A stretch of 32,757 nt of DNA. Origin: Candidatus Levybacteria bacterium RIFCSPHIGHO2_01_FULL_38_26. Lineage in GTDB: Bacteria > Patescibacteriota > Microgenomatia > Levybacterales > UBA12049. The notes beneath the pieces were generated by a model. The model saw only the letters and a program-made list of their open reading frames with translations. It made no database searches and had not been told where the DNA came from. The stretch covers positions 1 through 32,757 of the forward strand of contig MFNO01000034.1 in assembly GCA_001782075.1 (NCBI GenBank). The letters are read 5' to 3'. Below, piece after piece: positions 8,229-15,373 of this stretch (its first letter is position 1; every line of letters begins with the position of its first letter). Both the position numbers and the translations under genes were made by a program.

Positions 8229-8651
8229 ATGAACATGTTCAAGCCAACTTCAGCAAAAACTCCGGAAGAGTATATTGACCTAATTGCAGAACCACGAAAA
8301 TCAGAAATCATAAAGCTTCATAAATTTATACAAAAGTGCATCCCAAATCTAAAACCGCATATTTTATACGGAATGATAGGCTATGGTAGTTATCACTACA
8401 AGTATGCAAGCGGCAGAGAGGGAGAATGGTCGGTTGTTCTTCTTGCATCTCAAAAAAATTACATATCTGTCTATGTTTGTGGAGTCAAAGACGGTAAGTA
8501 TATAGCGGAAGCACACAAAAAAGATTTTCCAAAAGCAAGCATCGGAAAATCATGCATAAGATTTAAAAAGATAGATGATATAGACGTTAAAGTTTTGGAA
8601 AAAATTATAAAAGAATCCGAAAAATCTCCTCTTGGCTACAGCAAAACATGA
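8229..8651 (+). CDS. DUF1801 (YdhG-like) protein
   Basis: This 140-residue soluble protein matches DUF1801: TPEEYIDLIAEPRKSEIIKLH, LYGMIGYGSYHY, then a strand-rich core ending in SCIRFKKIDDID. The fold resembles frataxin-like or YdhG proteins; the function is unknown. It starts 10 nt after the hydrolase stop. TATAAT (8214-8219) overlapping the end of that gene gives it a possible promoter of its own, 9 nt before the ATG. Confidence 0.85.
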   Translation: MNMFKPTSAKTPEEYIDLIAEPRKSEIIKLHKFIQKCIPNLKPHILYGMIGYGSYHYKYASGREGEWSVVLLASQKNYISVYVCGVKDGKYIAEAHKKDFPKASIGKSCIRFKKIDDIDVKVLEKIIKESEKSPLGYSKT

Positions 8652-8701
8652 CCACTTGTTTTAGGTTCTGAAATTTGGTAATTTTAAGTTAATACCGTAA
8701 T

Positions 8702-8884
8702 ATGGAAAATACAAAATACGATTTCCTGAAACAAATTTTTGGAGATTATTTAGGATCGATTTTGATTAAGCTTGCTCAAAACGAGCAACGAATGGGAATT
8801 TTTTTCGCGTTGGTTATATTTTTGTTTGTAGTACTTGCAATACTTATTGTTTCTGCAATTGTAAGTCTGGGTTCTATACTCTAG
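8702..8884 (+). CDS. Small single-pass membrane protein, unknown
   Basis: This 60-residue ORF has a charged N-terminal stretch (MENTKYDFLKQIFGDYLG) and a long hydrophobic segment (about 32-56). I do not recognise a family. There is no ribosome-binding site. A weak TTAATA about 7 nt before the ATG fits the leaderless pattern seen elsewhere here. It stands between DUF1801 and the sortase locus and ends just before a strong promoter. It is probably real because of its membrane-protein composition, but evidence is limited. Confidence 0.55.
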   Translation: MENTKYDFLKQIFGDYLGSILIKLAQNEQRMGIFFALVIFLFVVLAILIVSAIVSLGSIL

Positions 8885-8888
8885 CGTC

Positions 8889-8917
8889 TTGACAATCAGT
8901 CTGCTTTGGGTTAGAAT
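8889..8917 (+). promoter_or_regulatory. Strong sigma70-type promoter upstream of sortase-substrate gene
   Basis: TTGACA (8889-8894), a 17-nt spacer, and TAGAAT (8912-8917). Transcription would start near 8924 and meet the terminator-like hairpin at 8931-8956 almost at once. Confidence 0.75.
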
Positions 8918-8930
8918 CACAGAACAAATT

Positions 8931-8956
8931 AAAACTGCCTAAATGGCAGTTTTTTT
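8931..8956 (+). terminator. Intrinsic terminator or attenuator hairpin
   Basis: AAAACTGCC (8931-8939) pairs perfectly with GGCAGTTTT (8945-8953) around a 5-nt loop, and the T-run reaches 8956. It ends 10 nt before the ATG at 8967. It can end transcription from upstream, but because it lies downstream of the 8889 promoter it would also attenuate the sortase-substrate message. Confidence 0.8.
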
Positions 8957-8966
8957 GTATAAATAA

Positions 8967-9569
8967 ATGAAAACCTCAAATAAAATCAAATATCTTGCCG
9001 TATCAATGTTTCTTGTTTTTCTAGTTTTAGTTGCAGGAAAAGTTTACAGTCAGAATTTGGATGTTTCAGACAATGTATCTGGTTCAAATAATTCCATAAA
9101 TATTAACCAATCAGAATCGTATACTTCAAATCAGAAAAGTTCTGCAAATATCAACAATGACGTTGAAGCAGGAGCGGACACGGGAGGAAACTGGGCAAAT
9201 GACAATGTTGGTGGATCAAATATTACAACAGGAGACGCGGGTACAAATGTTGAGATAAAAAATGAATTTAACAAAAATGTCGGAGGCGTTGATTGCAAAG
9301 ACAAAAAATGTCCAACCCCAACGCCAAAGCCATCGCCAAAAGCAAAAGCCTCGCCTACTGTTACACCAACAGCTACTTTGACTCCAGTTCCTTCGGGAAA
9401 CGGAGACGGTGACGGCGGAAACGGTGGAGGAGTGGGCGGTCCTGACCAAGCGGGAGAAGTATTGGGACTTCCATCGGCAAGCGGGGAAAAGTCTTTATTG
9501 CACTTTCTGCCTGGATTTTTGTTTGTAGCATTCGGTTTTGGTCTGCTGAGAAGAAATGCTGAAAGATAA
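8967..9569 (+). CDS. Secreted surface protein with sortase-type C-terminal signal
   Basis: This 200-residue protein has a signal peptide (1-28), an Asn/Gly/Ser-rich repeat-like domain (about 30-106, with NNSININQSES and GGSNITTGDAG), a cysteine pair (Cys110, Cys115) and a Pro/Thr/Lys linker (116-142). After a Gly-rich spacer it ends with LPSASG (168-173), a hydrophobic stretch (177-194) and a basic tail RRNAER. That tripartite tail is the layout of a sortase substrate, with LPSASG in place of LPXTG. The sortase gene overlaps its end by 14 nt. Being the substrate of that sortase is inference from layout and adjacency. Transcription is from the promoter at 8889. Confidence 0.78.
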   Translation: MKTSNKIKYLAVSMFLVFLVLVAGKVYSQNLDVSDNVSGSNNSININQSESYTSNQKSSANINNDVEAGADTGGNWANDNVGGSNITTGDAGTNVEIKNEFNKNVGGVDCKDKKCPTPTPKPSPKAKASPTVTPTATLTPVPSGNGDGDGGNGGGVGGPDQAGEVLGLPSASGEKSLLHFLPGFLFVAFGFGLLRRNAER

Positions 9570-10176
9570 AAAAATAATATATAGAAAAAAAAGAGAAAAC
9601 CCCCCAAAAAAAGTAGCATCTAAGTCAAATATCAATAGGACATTGTTGGGAATTGTTTTTATTCTCGTAGGATTTGCGTGGTTTATACTTATATTTGGAA
9701 CATCGGGTGTTCAGAGCCAAAAGGAAGATGCTGCCAAAGAACCCATTGTCGCGGACGAGGCTTTTGAAAAGAAGACGAACGAATCTGTCGTGAGAAATAT
9801 AATCATACCAAGATTAAATATTGACTTATCCATTACACCCTCAAAGATTAAAAATGGATATTGGGAAGTTTCAGAAACTACTGCGTCGCATGGGGAGGGA
9901 AGCGCAAATCCGGGCGAAGGTGGAAACGTGGTTGTTTTTGCCCATGCAAGAGAGGGTTTGTTTTTGGGACTGCGTGATGTCAAACAGGACGATGCTGTGT
10001 ATGTTTTGACCAACGATCAATGGTATAAATATAAGGTTTCTGAGACTGTTGATGTTTACCCAAGCGATATTACAACAGTTGCTCCGACAGATTCAGAAGT
10101 TCTCACTCTTTTTACCTGCTCTGGATTTTTTGACGAAAAAAGGTTGATTGTAAAAGCCATCCCGGATCGTCAATAG
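9556..10176 (+). CDS. Sortase (class D/E-like transpeptidase)
   Basis: This 206-residue protein has a basic N-terminus, one membrane segment (30-48) and a sortase domain from about residue 80 (NIIIPRLNIDLSI). The catalytic triad is His130 (VVFAHAREGLF), Cys188 (LFTCSGFF) and Arg196 (KRLIVKA). The family cleaves a sorting signal and joins the protein to the cell wall or another amine. It overlaps the upstream surface-protein gene by 14 nt, so the two are almost surely co-expressed. Class D/E is judged from the single N-terminal membrane segment and compact size. Confidence 0.9.
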   Translation: MLKDKKIIYRKKRENPPKKVASKSNINRTLLGIVFILVGFAWFILIFGTSGVQSQKEDAAKEPIVADEAFEKKTNESVVRNIIIPRLNIDLSITPSKIKNGYWEVSETTASHGEGSANPGEGGNVVVFAHAREGLFLGLRDVKQDDAVYVLTNDQWYKYKVSETVDVYPSDITTVAPTDSEVLTLFTCSGFFDEKRLIVKAIPDRQ

Positions 10177-10221
10177 AGTTCCACGGGATCGGAATAGCTT
10201 TGCGATGTGGGAAAGATGAGT

Positions 10222-10250
10222 TTGATTGGAGAAAAAATGTTTGTTAAAAT
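10222..10250 (+). promoter_or_regulatory. Promoter for leaderless Crp/Fnr mRNA
   Basis: TTGATT (10222-10227), a 17-nt spacer, and TAAAAT (10245-10250), with the GTG start 6 nt later. An in-frame TAA at 10245-10247 inside the -10 box excludes any upstream in-frame start. Confidence 0.7.
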
Positions 10251-10256
10251 ATATCA

Positions 10257-10877
10257 GTGGATTTAAAAATACAGAAAAAAATTGATGAATTTTTTACCAG
10301 ATTCAAATATCAGAAATATAAAAAGGGAGAGATTTTGGTTAGGGCCGATGATGATCCTCCCGGAATTTTTTACCTCAAAAGCGGACGTGTAAAAGAATAT
10401 GCGATTTCAAAAAAAGGCGACGAATTGGTGGTGAATATGTTCAAGCCGATTTCATTTTTCCCAATGTCTTGGGCTATAAATAATACTCCCAACATGTATT
10501 TTTTTGAAGCCATAATAGATATTGAAGTTTGGCGAGCACCGAAGGATAAAGTTTTGGAGTTTATCAAGGCGAATCCGGATGTGCTTTGCGATTTATTAAG
10601 CCGGGTTTACAGAGGAACAGACGGGATGATGACTAGAATGACTTATCTTATGGCTGGAAATGCTTATGCAAGGCTTATTACAGAACTTATAATTCATGCA
10701 AAACGGTTTGGCAATCCTCTTCGAATTTCTGAAAAAGATTTGGCAGCAAGCAGCGGCATGACAAGAGAAACAATTAGCCGGGAAATGAAGACTCTTAAAG
10801 ACAAAGGGCTAGTTTCTTTTCAGAAGAATACTCTTACAATAAAGAATTTGAAAGAACTTGAAAACGAGCTATTTTAA
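10257..10877 (+). CDS. Crp/Fnr-family transcriptional regulator
   Basis: This 206-residue protein has an N-terminal cyclic-nucleotide-binding-like beta barrel (about 15-110, with GIFYLKSGRVKEYAISKKGDE), a long dimer helix, and a C-terminal winged HTH (about 155-195). The recognition helix is GMTRETISREMKTL; Glu171, Ser174 and Arg175 match the E-x-x-S-R triad with which E. coli FNR reads TTGAT half-sites. It has one cysteine (Cys111), so it cannot carry an FNR-type Fe-S cluster, and the ligand is unknown. The start is GTG, leaderless, since an in-frame stop lies 12 nt upstream. Candidate target sites are at 11765 and 15374. It overlaps the convergent DoxX-like gene by 9 nt. Confidence 0.9.
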   Translation: MDLKIQKKIDEFFTRFKYQKYKKGEILVRADDDPPGIFYLKSGRVKEYAISKKGDELVVNMFKPISFFPMSWAINNTPNMYFFEAIIDIEVWRAPKDKVLEFIKANPDVLCDLLSRVYRGTDGMMTRMTYLMAGNAYARLITELIIHAKRFGNPLRISEKDLAASSGMTRETISREMKTLKDKGLVSFQKNTLTIKNLKELENELF

Positions 10878-11348
10878 TATCGGATATTTTCGTACAAGCA
10901 TTGTTTGTCCCCACCATTTTCCCAGTCCAAACCAGTCTCCTGCGTTCGTTTGATACAGCATTATCAGTAGAAGCGCGTAAATAATATGATCATCCAAAAA
11001 CGGATTGTTTTTGGGAGGCAGGAGAGCAAACCACATTAAGAGTAAAAGAAGTGTTCCGGAATAAGCCGCGATTCTCATTCCGATGCCAAGAATAAGAGCT
11101 ATTCCCAAGCCCAGCAGTCCGATCATGAACAACCAGTCTACCAACGGATTCCCCGCGAGGCTTTCAAAGAAAGGCTTAAGCGGGCCGTATGCTCCAAATT
11201 TAAGGAAACCAAATGTCGGAGAGACGCCGTCAAGCCAAGCTTTACCGGATTCAGTTGCAAAACCGAGCCCCAAAAGCTTGTCAAAAAAAGGCCAGAGGAA
11301 AGTCCAACCCAGCCCAATTCTAAGCGTTGCTAAGACAGCGTATTTCAT
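10869..11348 (-). CDS. DoxX-like membrane protein
   Basis: This 159-residue protein has about four membrane segments and strong similarity to the DoxX/DoxD-like family: LRIGLGWTFLWPFFDKLLGLGFAT at the N-terminus, GVSPTFGFL, WLFMIGLLGLGIALILGIG, then PPKNNPFLDDHIIYALLL. Relatives are linked to thiosulfate:quinone oxidoreductase subunits or are simply of unknown function. It follows the unknown 11354-11707 gene after 5 nt, so the two form an operon, and it converges with the Crp/Fnr gene. Confidence 0.85.
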   Translation of the reverse strand: MKYAVLATLRIGLGWTFLWPFFDKLLGLGFATESGKAWLDGVSPTFGFLKFGAYGPLKPFFESLAGNPLVDWLFMIGLLGLGIALILGIGMRIAAYSGTLLLLLMWFALLPPKNNPFLDDHIIYALLLIMLYQTNAGDWFGLGKWWGQTMLVRKYPILK

Positions 11349-11353
11349 AGTTA

Positions 11354-11707
11354 TTATTCCAGACTTCTTGTTATAGCCTCTTTTGTTGGAATTATCCTTA
11401 CTCTTTTATCATCTACAGTCGGGAGCCCTTTTGTCAATAGGTATCCCTGCCAGACTCCATCTCCGGCCAAAAGTTCCAAGTGGAGAAGATCGGTTAGTTT
11501 GGGTTCGTCTTTTACTCCATATATCCTGTACCTGCCTACGGTCAAAATGTGATCGGCTTTATGGGGACTATGGGATGCAACCAAAATTTCTCCTATCGCA
11601 CCTGCGTTGATCCATGCATACGATCTCTTATCTTCCAGAATCAATATCTTTATCTGTCTTTTTGTTTCGATAAGTCTGTATGTCCCACGTTCAATAAGTT
11701 TGATCAT
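11354..11707 (-). CDS. Conserved-looking unknown soluble protein
   Basis: This 117-residue protein has mixed alpha/beta composition, starting MIKLIERGTYRLIETKRQIK. It has no membrane segment, no cysteines and no motif I can name; HLELLAGDGVWQGYLLTKGL is its most distinctive stretch. It is the first gene of a two-gene unit with the DoxX-like protein. On its strand a TATAGT lies 11 nt before the ATG, and it is divergent from the ribosome-protection operon across a 108-nt region containing the Crp/Fnr-like box. Function unknown. Confidence 0.7.
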   Translation of the reverse strand: MIKLIERGTYRLIETKRQIKILILEDKRSYAWINAGAIGEILVASHSPHKADHILTVGRYRIYGVKDEPKLTDLLHLELLAGDGVWQGYLLTKGLPTVDDKRVRIIPTKEAITRSLE

Positions 11708-11764
11708 GTTTAAAATGTACTATAGTAAGTTGTCAATAGCATTGATCCTGGTCACAGGTTTTTC

Positions 11765-11806
11765 TTGACACAAATCAATGCATTAGATGAAATTAATTAG
11801 TATAGT
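11765..11806 (+). promoter_or_regulatory. FNR-like box and -10 element of ribosome-protection operon
   Basis: TTGACACAAATCAA (11765-11778) matches TTGAT-N4-ATCAA at nine of ten positions. A -10 TATAGT follows at 11801-11806 with no good -35. The box centre is 29.5 bp before the -10, which places it at about -41.5 for a start near 11813, the class II Crp/Fnr activator position. The same spacing recurs at 15374-15415. Confidence 0.6.
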
Positions 11807-11815
11807 TTTATTAAC

Positions 11816-11914
11816 ATGAAAAGAATAATTTTAAACATACTTCACAATTTAATAACAGATCTGAAAATGATAGTAAATTTTATAATTGCTTTTTATACAA
11901 ACACGGTAATTTAA
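11816..11914 (+). CDS. Tiny ORF (32 aa) heading the operon
   Basis: ATG at 11816 opens 32 codons (MKRIILNILHNLITDLKM...), a hydrophobic, amphipathic peptide with no recognised family. The ATG lies 9 nt after the -10 TATAGT, so it could be translated from a near-leaderless mRNA. The next ORF starts 12 nt after its stop. It could be a leader peptide or a real small protein; evidence is position and composition only. Confidence 0.4.
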   Translation: MKRIILNILHNLITDLKMIVNFIIAFYTNTVI

Positions 11915-11926
11915 TAGGAGAATTAT

Positions 11927-12100
11927 ATGAAGACAATAACAGAAGAGCTAAAGAATAATTGGAAATATGCGCATCCCGTTTTGAAAATTGCCTATACCAT
12001 TGAAGATTGGATCGAGAATATAGGGCTGAATTTAAAAAGATATGTGAATTTTTTGACAGAAATTTTGTTGCACAAACAAATTCATAAAGGAGGTGTATAA
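11927..12100 (+). CDS. Small basic protein (57 aa), unknown
   Basis: ATG at 11927 follows a good ribosome-binding site (TAGGAGAATTAT) and opens 57 codons, MKTITEELKNNWKYAHPVLK to the end HKQIHKGGV. It looks helical and is rich in Lys, Asn and Trp/Tyr. I do not recognise it. The zinc-ribbon gene starts 1 nt after its stop, and that gene's Shine-Dalgarno AAGGAGGTG lies inside this coding end, implying translational coupling. Confidence 0.65.
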   Translation: MKTITEELKNNWKYAHPVLKIAYTIEDWIENIGLNLKRYVNFLTEILLHKQIHKGGV

Positions 12101-12101
12101 A

Positions 12102-12338
12102 ATGACTTGTCCGAAATGTGATGAGGGAAAAATAGTAAAAGTGAAGATCAAAAAGACTGGAAAAGTTGCATTTATGTGTGATTTTTGCGAGAGGATATGG
12201 TTGGAGGGAGAGGATATCGGGCGAGATCCGGGCCACGTGATGGGAACGAATCGAAATGGAGAACGTGAGTATACTCTCGATGATCTTGAAGAAAAAGATC
12301 AGGAGCACAAATCTGCAAGATTACCAACCGACAAATAA
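12102..12338 (+). CDS. Zinc-ribbon protein (78 aa)
   Basis: This 78-residue protein opens MTCPKCDEGKIVKVKIKKTG and continues VAFMCDFCERIW. CPKC (Cys3, Cys6) and CDFC (Cys26, Cys29) form one zinc ribbon, followed by an acidic tail. Such short ribbons bind nucleic acid or protein. I choose ATG at 12102 rather than GTG at 12093 because a perfect AAGGAGGTG sits 7 nt upstream. The context, before a hibernation-factor-like and a release-factor-like gene, suggests a ribosome-related role, but that is inference. Confidence 0.8.
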   Translation: MTCPKCDEGKIVKVKIKKTGKVAFMCDFCERIWLEGEDIGRDPGHVMGTNRNGEREYTLDDLEEKDQEHKSARLPTDK

Positions 12339-12348
12339 GGAGAAAGAT

Positions 12349-12732
12349 ATGCGTTTTATAATTGCTACCAAAGACTGTGCTCTTTCAACTGCATCCAAAG
12401 AATATGTGGGGCAACATACAAAGAAACTATCAACGCTTCTGTCCAAACGATCACTTAGCCCATCTCTATTGGATATTCTCATCAAAAAACACAAGAGAGT
12501 GACCTCTGCGTCCGACCGTTCTTCTGTTGACAATCCCATATATTATGATGGAACCATCAAGCTTGTTCTTCCCAAAAAACCTCTTGTTGTCAGAATGATT
12601 GGGAAGACCATAGATGAGGCAGTCAAAAATTCATTTGCAAAACTCACGAAAAAACTCGAAACATATAAAGGAAAACACATTTCAAGCAACAGCAAATATC
12701 TGGATCACTCAACAATCAGAAAGGGAGGATAA
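12349..12732 (+). CDS. Ribosome hibernation-promoting factor-like protein
   Basis: This 127-residue protein matches HPF/RaiA in general shape: an N-terminal helix (EYVGQHTKKLSTLL), a strand region, and a basic C-terminal section with GTIKLVLPKKPLVVRMIGKT and IDEAVKNSFAKLTKKLETYKGKH. HPF binds the decoding region of the 30S subunit and silences ribosomes. The long HPF dimerisation domain is absent, so it is a short form. The start at 12349 is set by AAGGAG upstream. Its stop overlaps the next ATG by 1 nt. Similarity is moderate and is read from sequence pattern only. Confidence 0.7.
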   Translation: MRFIIATKDCALSTASKEYVGQHTKKLSTLLSKRSLSPSLLDILIKKHKRVTSASDRSSVDNPIYYDGTIKLVLPKKPLVVRMIGKTIDEAVKNSFAKLTKKLETYKGKHISSNSKYLDHSTIRKGG

Positions 12733-13562
12733 TGGAAAAAACAATACGAAAACTATTATCATACAAAAATTCTTCTTATCCAACATTGTCTGTTTATTTA
12801 GGAGTGGCAGGAGCACGCGATAAGAAGTCGTCTCTAAAAACTATGTTAATGACGCAATTTCATTCATTGATACATCAGCTTTCTTCAAGCGAGAAAAAAG
12901 TATTCCGCGAAGATTTGAGAAGGATAGAAGAGTATTTAGAGGACTCTTTTGACACAAGAGGAACACGAAGTGTGGTATTTTTTACAGCAGGAAGAAATCT
13001 TTGGGAAGTATTAAGTTTTGAGTTTTATCTGCCGAATCTTTTGAAAGTTTCGAATTCTTGTTATCTCTCTCCTCTTGTTGATGATGTAAAAAGACACAAG
13101 AAGTATATGGTGATTCTTGTGGATCGAAAAAAAGCAAGATTTTTTATAGTGTATCTTGGTGAAATTGTAGAACATGAAGATGTCGTTGATCAAGCAGTTC
13201 CGCAAAATGTTCGAAAAATTCACGAGGCGTGGAAAAGACAGGATAAGATATTTCGTCATATAGAAGAACATCTTCATCGGCATTTTAAGATGATTGCATC
13301 GGTTGCAGAAAGTCTTGTTAGGAATAATAATGATATTCACTTCATTATCATAGGAGGACATGAGGAGAATATTCATAAGTTAAAGAAACATCTTTCTGGA
13401 GCTCTTCAGAAAAAAGTGCTGGGAGAATTTATTACAGAACTTAACATTCCTCTTAACGATGTGCTTTTGGAAAGCAAAAGAGTTGCGGAAATGATAGAAG
13501 AAAAACAAAATTGGAAGATAAAGCCTATTTTTGTAAAAGAGCTAAGGGGGCAATTGCAATGA
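12732..13562 (+). CDS. baeRF (Vms1/eRF1-like) release-factor family protein
   Basis: This 276-residue protein fits the bacterial/archaeal eRF1-like (baeRF) family: SYPTLSVYLGV near the N-terminus, TRGTRSVVFFTAG, PLVDDVKRHKKYMVILVDRK, ARFFIVYLGEIVEHEDV, and FIIIGGHEENIHKLKKHL. Relatives are proposed to act at stalled ribosomes or on peptidyl-tRNA, as eukaryotic Vms1 does. The catalytic details cannot be settled by eye. It is coupled to the HPF-like gene (1-nt overlap) and to the GTPase gene (4-nt ATGA overlap). Confidence 0.78.
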   Translation: MEKTIRKLLSYKNSSYPTLSVYLGVAGARDKKSSLKTMLMTQFHSLIHQLSSSEKKVFREDLRRIEEYLEDSFDTRGTRSVVFFTAGRNLWEVLSFEFYLPNLLKVSNSCYLSPLVDDVKRHKKYMVILVDRKKARFFIVYLGEIVEHEDVVDQAVPQNVRKIHEAWKRQDKIFRHIEEHLHRHFKMIASVAESLVRNNNDIHFIIIGGHEENIHKLKKHLSGALQKKVLGEFITELNIPLNDVLLESKRVAEMIEEKQNWKIKPIFVKELRGQLQ

Positions 13563-14896
13563 GAAGAACGAGGGTAATTATCATGGGTGCTGCGGGGCGA
13601 GATTTTCATAACTTTAATGTATTTTTTAGAAACAAGAAAGCGTATGAGGTCGTCGCCTTTACTGCAACCCAAATTCCGGGGATAGAAAATAAGGTTTACC
13701 CGGCAATTCTTTCTGGCAAACTATATCCAAAAGGAATTCCAATTTATTCAGAATCACAGCTTTCTACACTTATTGAGGACAATAATGTTGAAAAAGTGGT
13801 ATTTGCCTATAGCGATATTTCACACGAGGAGGTTATGCATAAAGCTTCCCAAGTTATTGCGGCAGGCGCTGATTTTTGGCTGTTGGGAACGCACAGTACG
13901 ACCCTTCATACACACGTACCGGTAATTTCTATTGGCGCTGTTAGGACAGGAAGCGGAAAGAGCCAGACATCTCGCAAAGTGGCGTCAATATTGCGCAAAC
14001 TTGGAAAACGTGTGGTAGTTATCAGACACCCCATGCCGTATGGCGATTTATCAAAACAGATCGTACAAAGGTTTGCTACTTATAAAGATTTAAATAAAAA
14101 TAAATGCACGATTGAAGAAAGAGAAGAATACGAACCGCATATTGATCTTGGCGCGATTGTTTACGCGGGAGTTGATTACGAGAAGATTTTAAGACGAGCT
14201 GAAAAAGAAGCAGACACGATTGTTTGGGATGGAGGGAATAATGACTTTTCGTTTTACAGACCCGATTTGCACATTGTTATTGCCGACGCGCTGCGGCCAG
14301 GCCATGAACTAAGATATCATCCTGGAGAAGCAAGCCTTCGTATGGCTGATATTGTAATTATCAACAAAGTAAATGACGCATCATTTACAGCAGTCGATCA
14401 GATTCGGGAAAATATACGGAAGGTAAACTACGATGCGGTTATAATTGAGGCTAATTCTCATATAACTGCTGAGAAGAAAGAGCAAATCCGGGGAAAACGG
14501 GTGCTTGTTATCGAAGATGGACCAACTCTTACTCATGGGGGCATGACGTACGGTGCAGGTTTTGTTGCTGCCAAGATTTATCATGCAAAAGAGATTGTTT
14601 CTCCGCTCTCTTATGCTGTCGGATCAATCAAGGATGTTTTTGAACGTTATCCCCACACAAGAGACGTATTGCCCGCGATGGGGTATAGCAGCGAGCAAAT
14701 AAAGGAACTTGAGAAGACAATTAACAGCATGCCAATTGATCTTGTTGTGATTGGAACGCCTGTTAATTTGCAAAAGGTTCTAAAAATTAAGAAACCATCG
14801 GTTAGGGTGCATTACGAGCTTGAGGAAATCACAAAGCCCAATTTAGAAGAAGAAATAAAAAGTTTTTTAGAAGTAGAGGAAAAAACTAGGGAATAA
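13559..14896 (+). CDS. COG2403 GTPase, cyclic 2,3-diphosphoglycerate synthetase-like
   Basis: This 445-residue protein starts with a Rossmann-type IIMGAAGRDFHNFN (7-20). A P-loop VRTGSGKSQTSR (128-139), HPMPYGDLSKQ, EEREEYEPH and VWDGGNNDFSFYRPD follow. This pattern is highly typical of COG2403, whose archaeal members make cyclic 2,3-diphosphoglycerate. Whether this bacterial protein does the same is unproven. The G4-like motif is NKVN rather than NKxD. The ATG at 13559 overlaps the previous stop (ATGA), so I reject the longer ORF from 13511. It ends the operon and overlaps the convergent flavin-like gene by 11 nt. Confidence 0.85.
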   Translation: MRRTRVIIMGAAGRDFHNFNVFFRNKKAYEVVAFTATQIPGIENKVYPAILSGKLYPKGIPIYSESQLSTLIEDNNVEKVVFAYSDISHEEVMHKASQVIAAGADFWLLGTHSTTLHTHVPVISIGAVRTGSGKSQTSRKVASILRKLGKRVVVIRHPMPYGDLSKQIVQRFATYKDLNKNKCTIEEREEYEPHIDLGAIVYAGVDYEKILRRAEKEADTIVWDGGNNDFSFYRPDLHIVIADALRPGHELRYHPGEASLRMADIVIINKVNDASFTAVDQIRENIRKVNYDAVIIEANSHITAEKKEQIRGKRVLVIEDGPTLTHGGMTYGAGFVAAKIYHAKEIVSPLSYAVGSIKDVFERYPHTRDVLPAMGYSSEQIKELEKTINSMPIDLVVIGTPVNLQKVLKIKKPSVRVHYELEEITKPNLEEEIKSFLEVEEKTRE

Positions 14897-15356
14897 TTTG
14901 GTGAAAGACTTCCTCTTCTTTTTCAGATGGATTTGAATAGTCAGCATAACGAAGCCACGTTGGTGTTATTTTAAGAACTACTATTTCTCCTTTTTGAATT
15001 TTTGAGAGAGGCGGCGGCCAATAGGATATTCCTCCTACTACACTTTTTTCTGCCAGAGCCTCAACTATTCTTGTTGTAATATCAGTATCTGTAATTTTTT
15101 CTACAGTTCCTTTGACCTGAACTGTTTTTATTGTGTGGGCGTCTATGGTTGCAAGCGCGACATTTTTATTATGTTCTAAATTTAGAAATTTCTGCGTAGA
15201 TGATTTTGTCATAAGATAAAAGTTAAGATCCTCATCTGTTGTGAAAAAAACAGTTGCTGTATAAGGAGTATTATCAGAGCCAACTGTAGCAAGAACAGCA
15301 AGAGAGAGATCAGTCAGATAGCTATGAATATCTTTGCGGCTCGGTTTGTGATGCAC
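14886..15356 (-). CDS. Pyridoxamine 5'-phosphate oxidase-like flavin-binding protein
   Basis: This 156-residue protein has the split-barrel flavin-binding pattern: SLAVLATVGSDNTPYTATVFF, LNFYLMTKSSTQKFLNLEHN, NVALATI and VQVKGTVEKI. The family includes PNPOx-like proteins that bind FMN, F420 or haem. The ligand here is unknown. It is convergent with the GTPase gene and divergent from the Cys-rich set at 15449, across a region holding the second FNR-like box. Confidence 0.82.
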   Translation of the reverse strand: MHHKPSRKDIHSYLTDLSLAVLATVGSDNTPYTATVFFTTDEDLNFYLMTKSSTQKFLNLEHNKNVALATIDAHTIKTVQVKGTVEKITDTDITTRIVEALAEKSVVGGISYWPPPLSKIQKGEIVVLKITPTWLRYADYSNPSEKEEEVFHQIIP

Positions 15357-15373
15357 TATTTATCTTATATCAT

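Noticed and set aside
9131-9619. Minus-strand open frame of 162 codons rich in Pro/Phe
   Set aside because: It is antisense to the surface protein and its low-complexity composition mirrors the Gly/Thr-Pro repeats of that gene.
10222-10227. TTGATT before the Crp/Fnr gene as an autoregulatory FNR box
   Set aside because: The matching second half-site (ATCAA) is missing, so it is read only as a -35 element.
11880-12308. Minus-strand open frame of 142 codons
   Set aside because: It lies across the 57-aa and zinc-ribbon genes, which have strong ribosome-binding sites and motifs, and it shows no recognisable domain.
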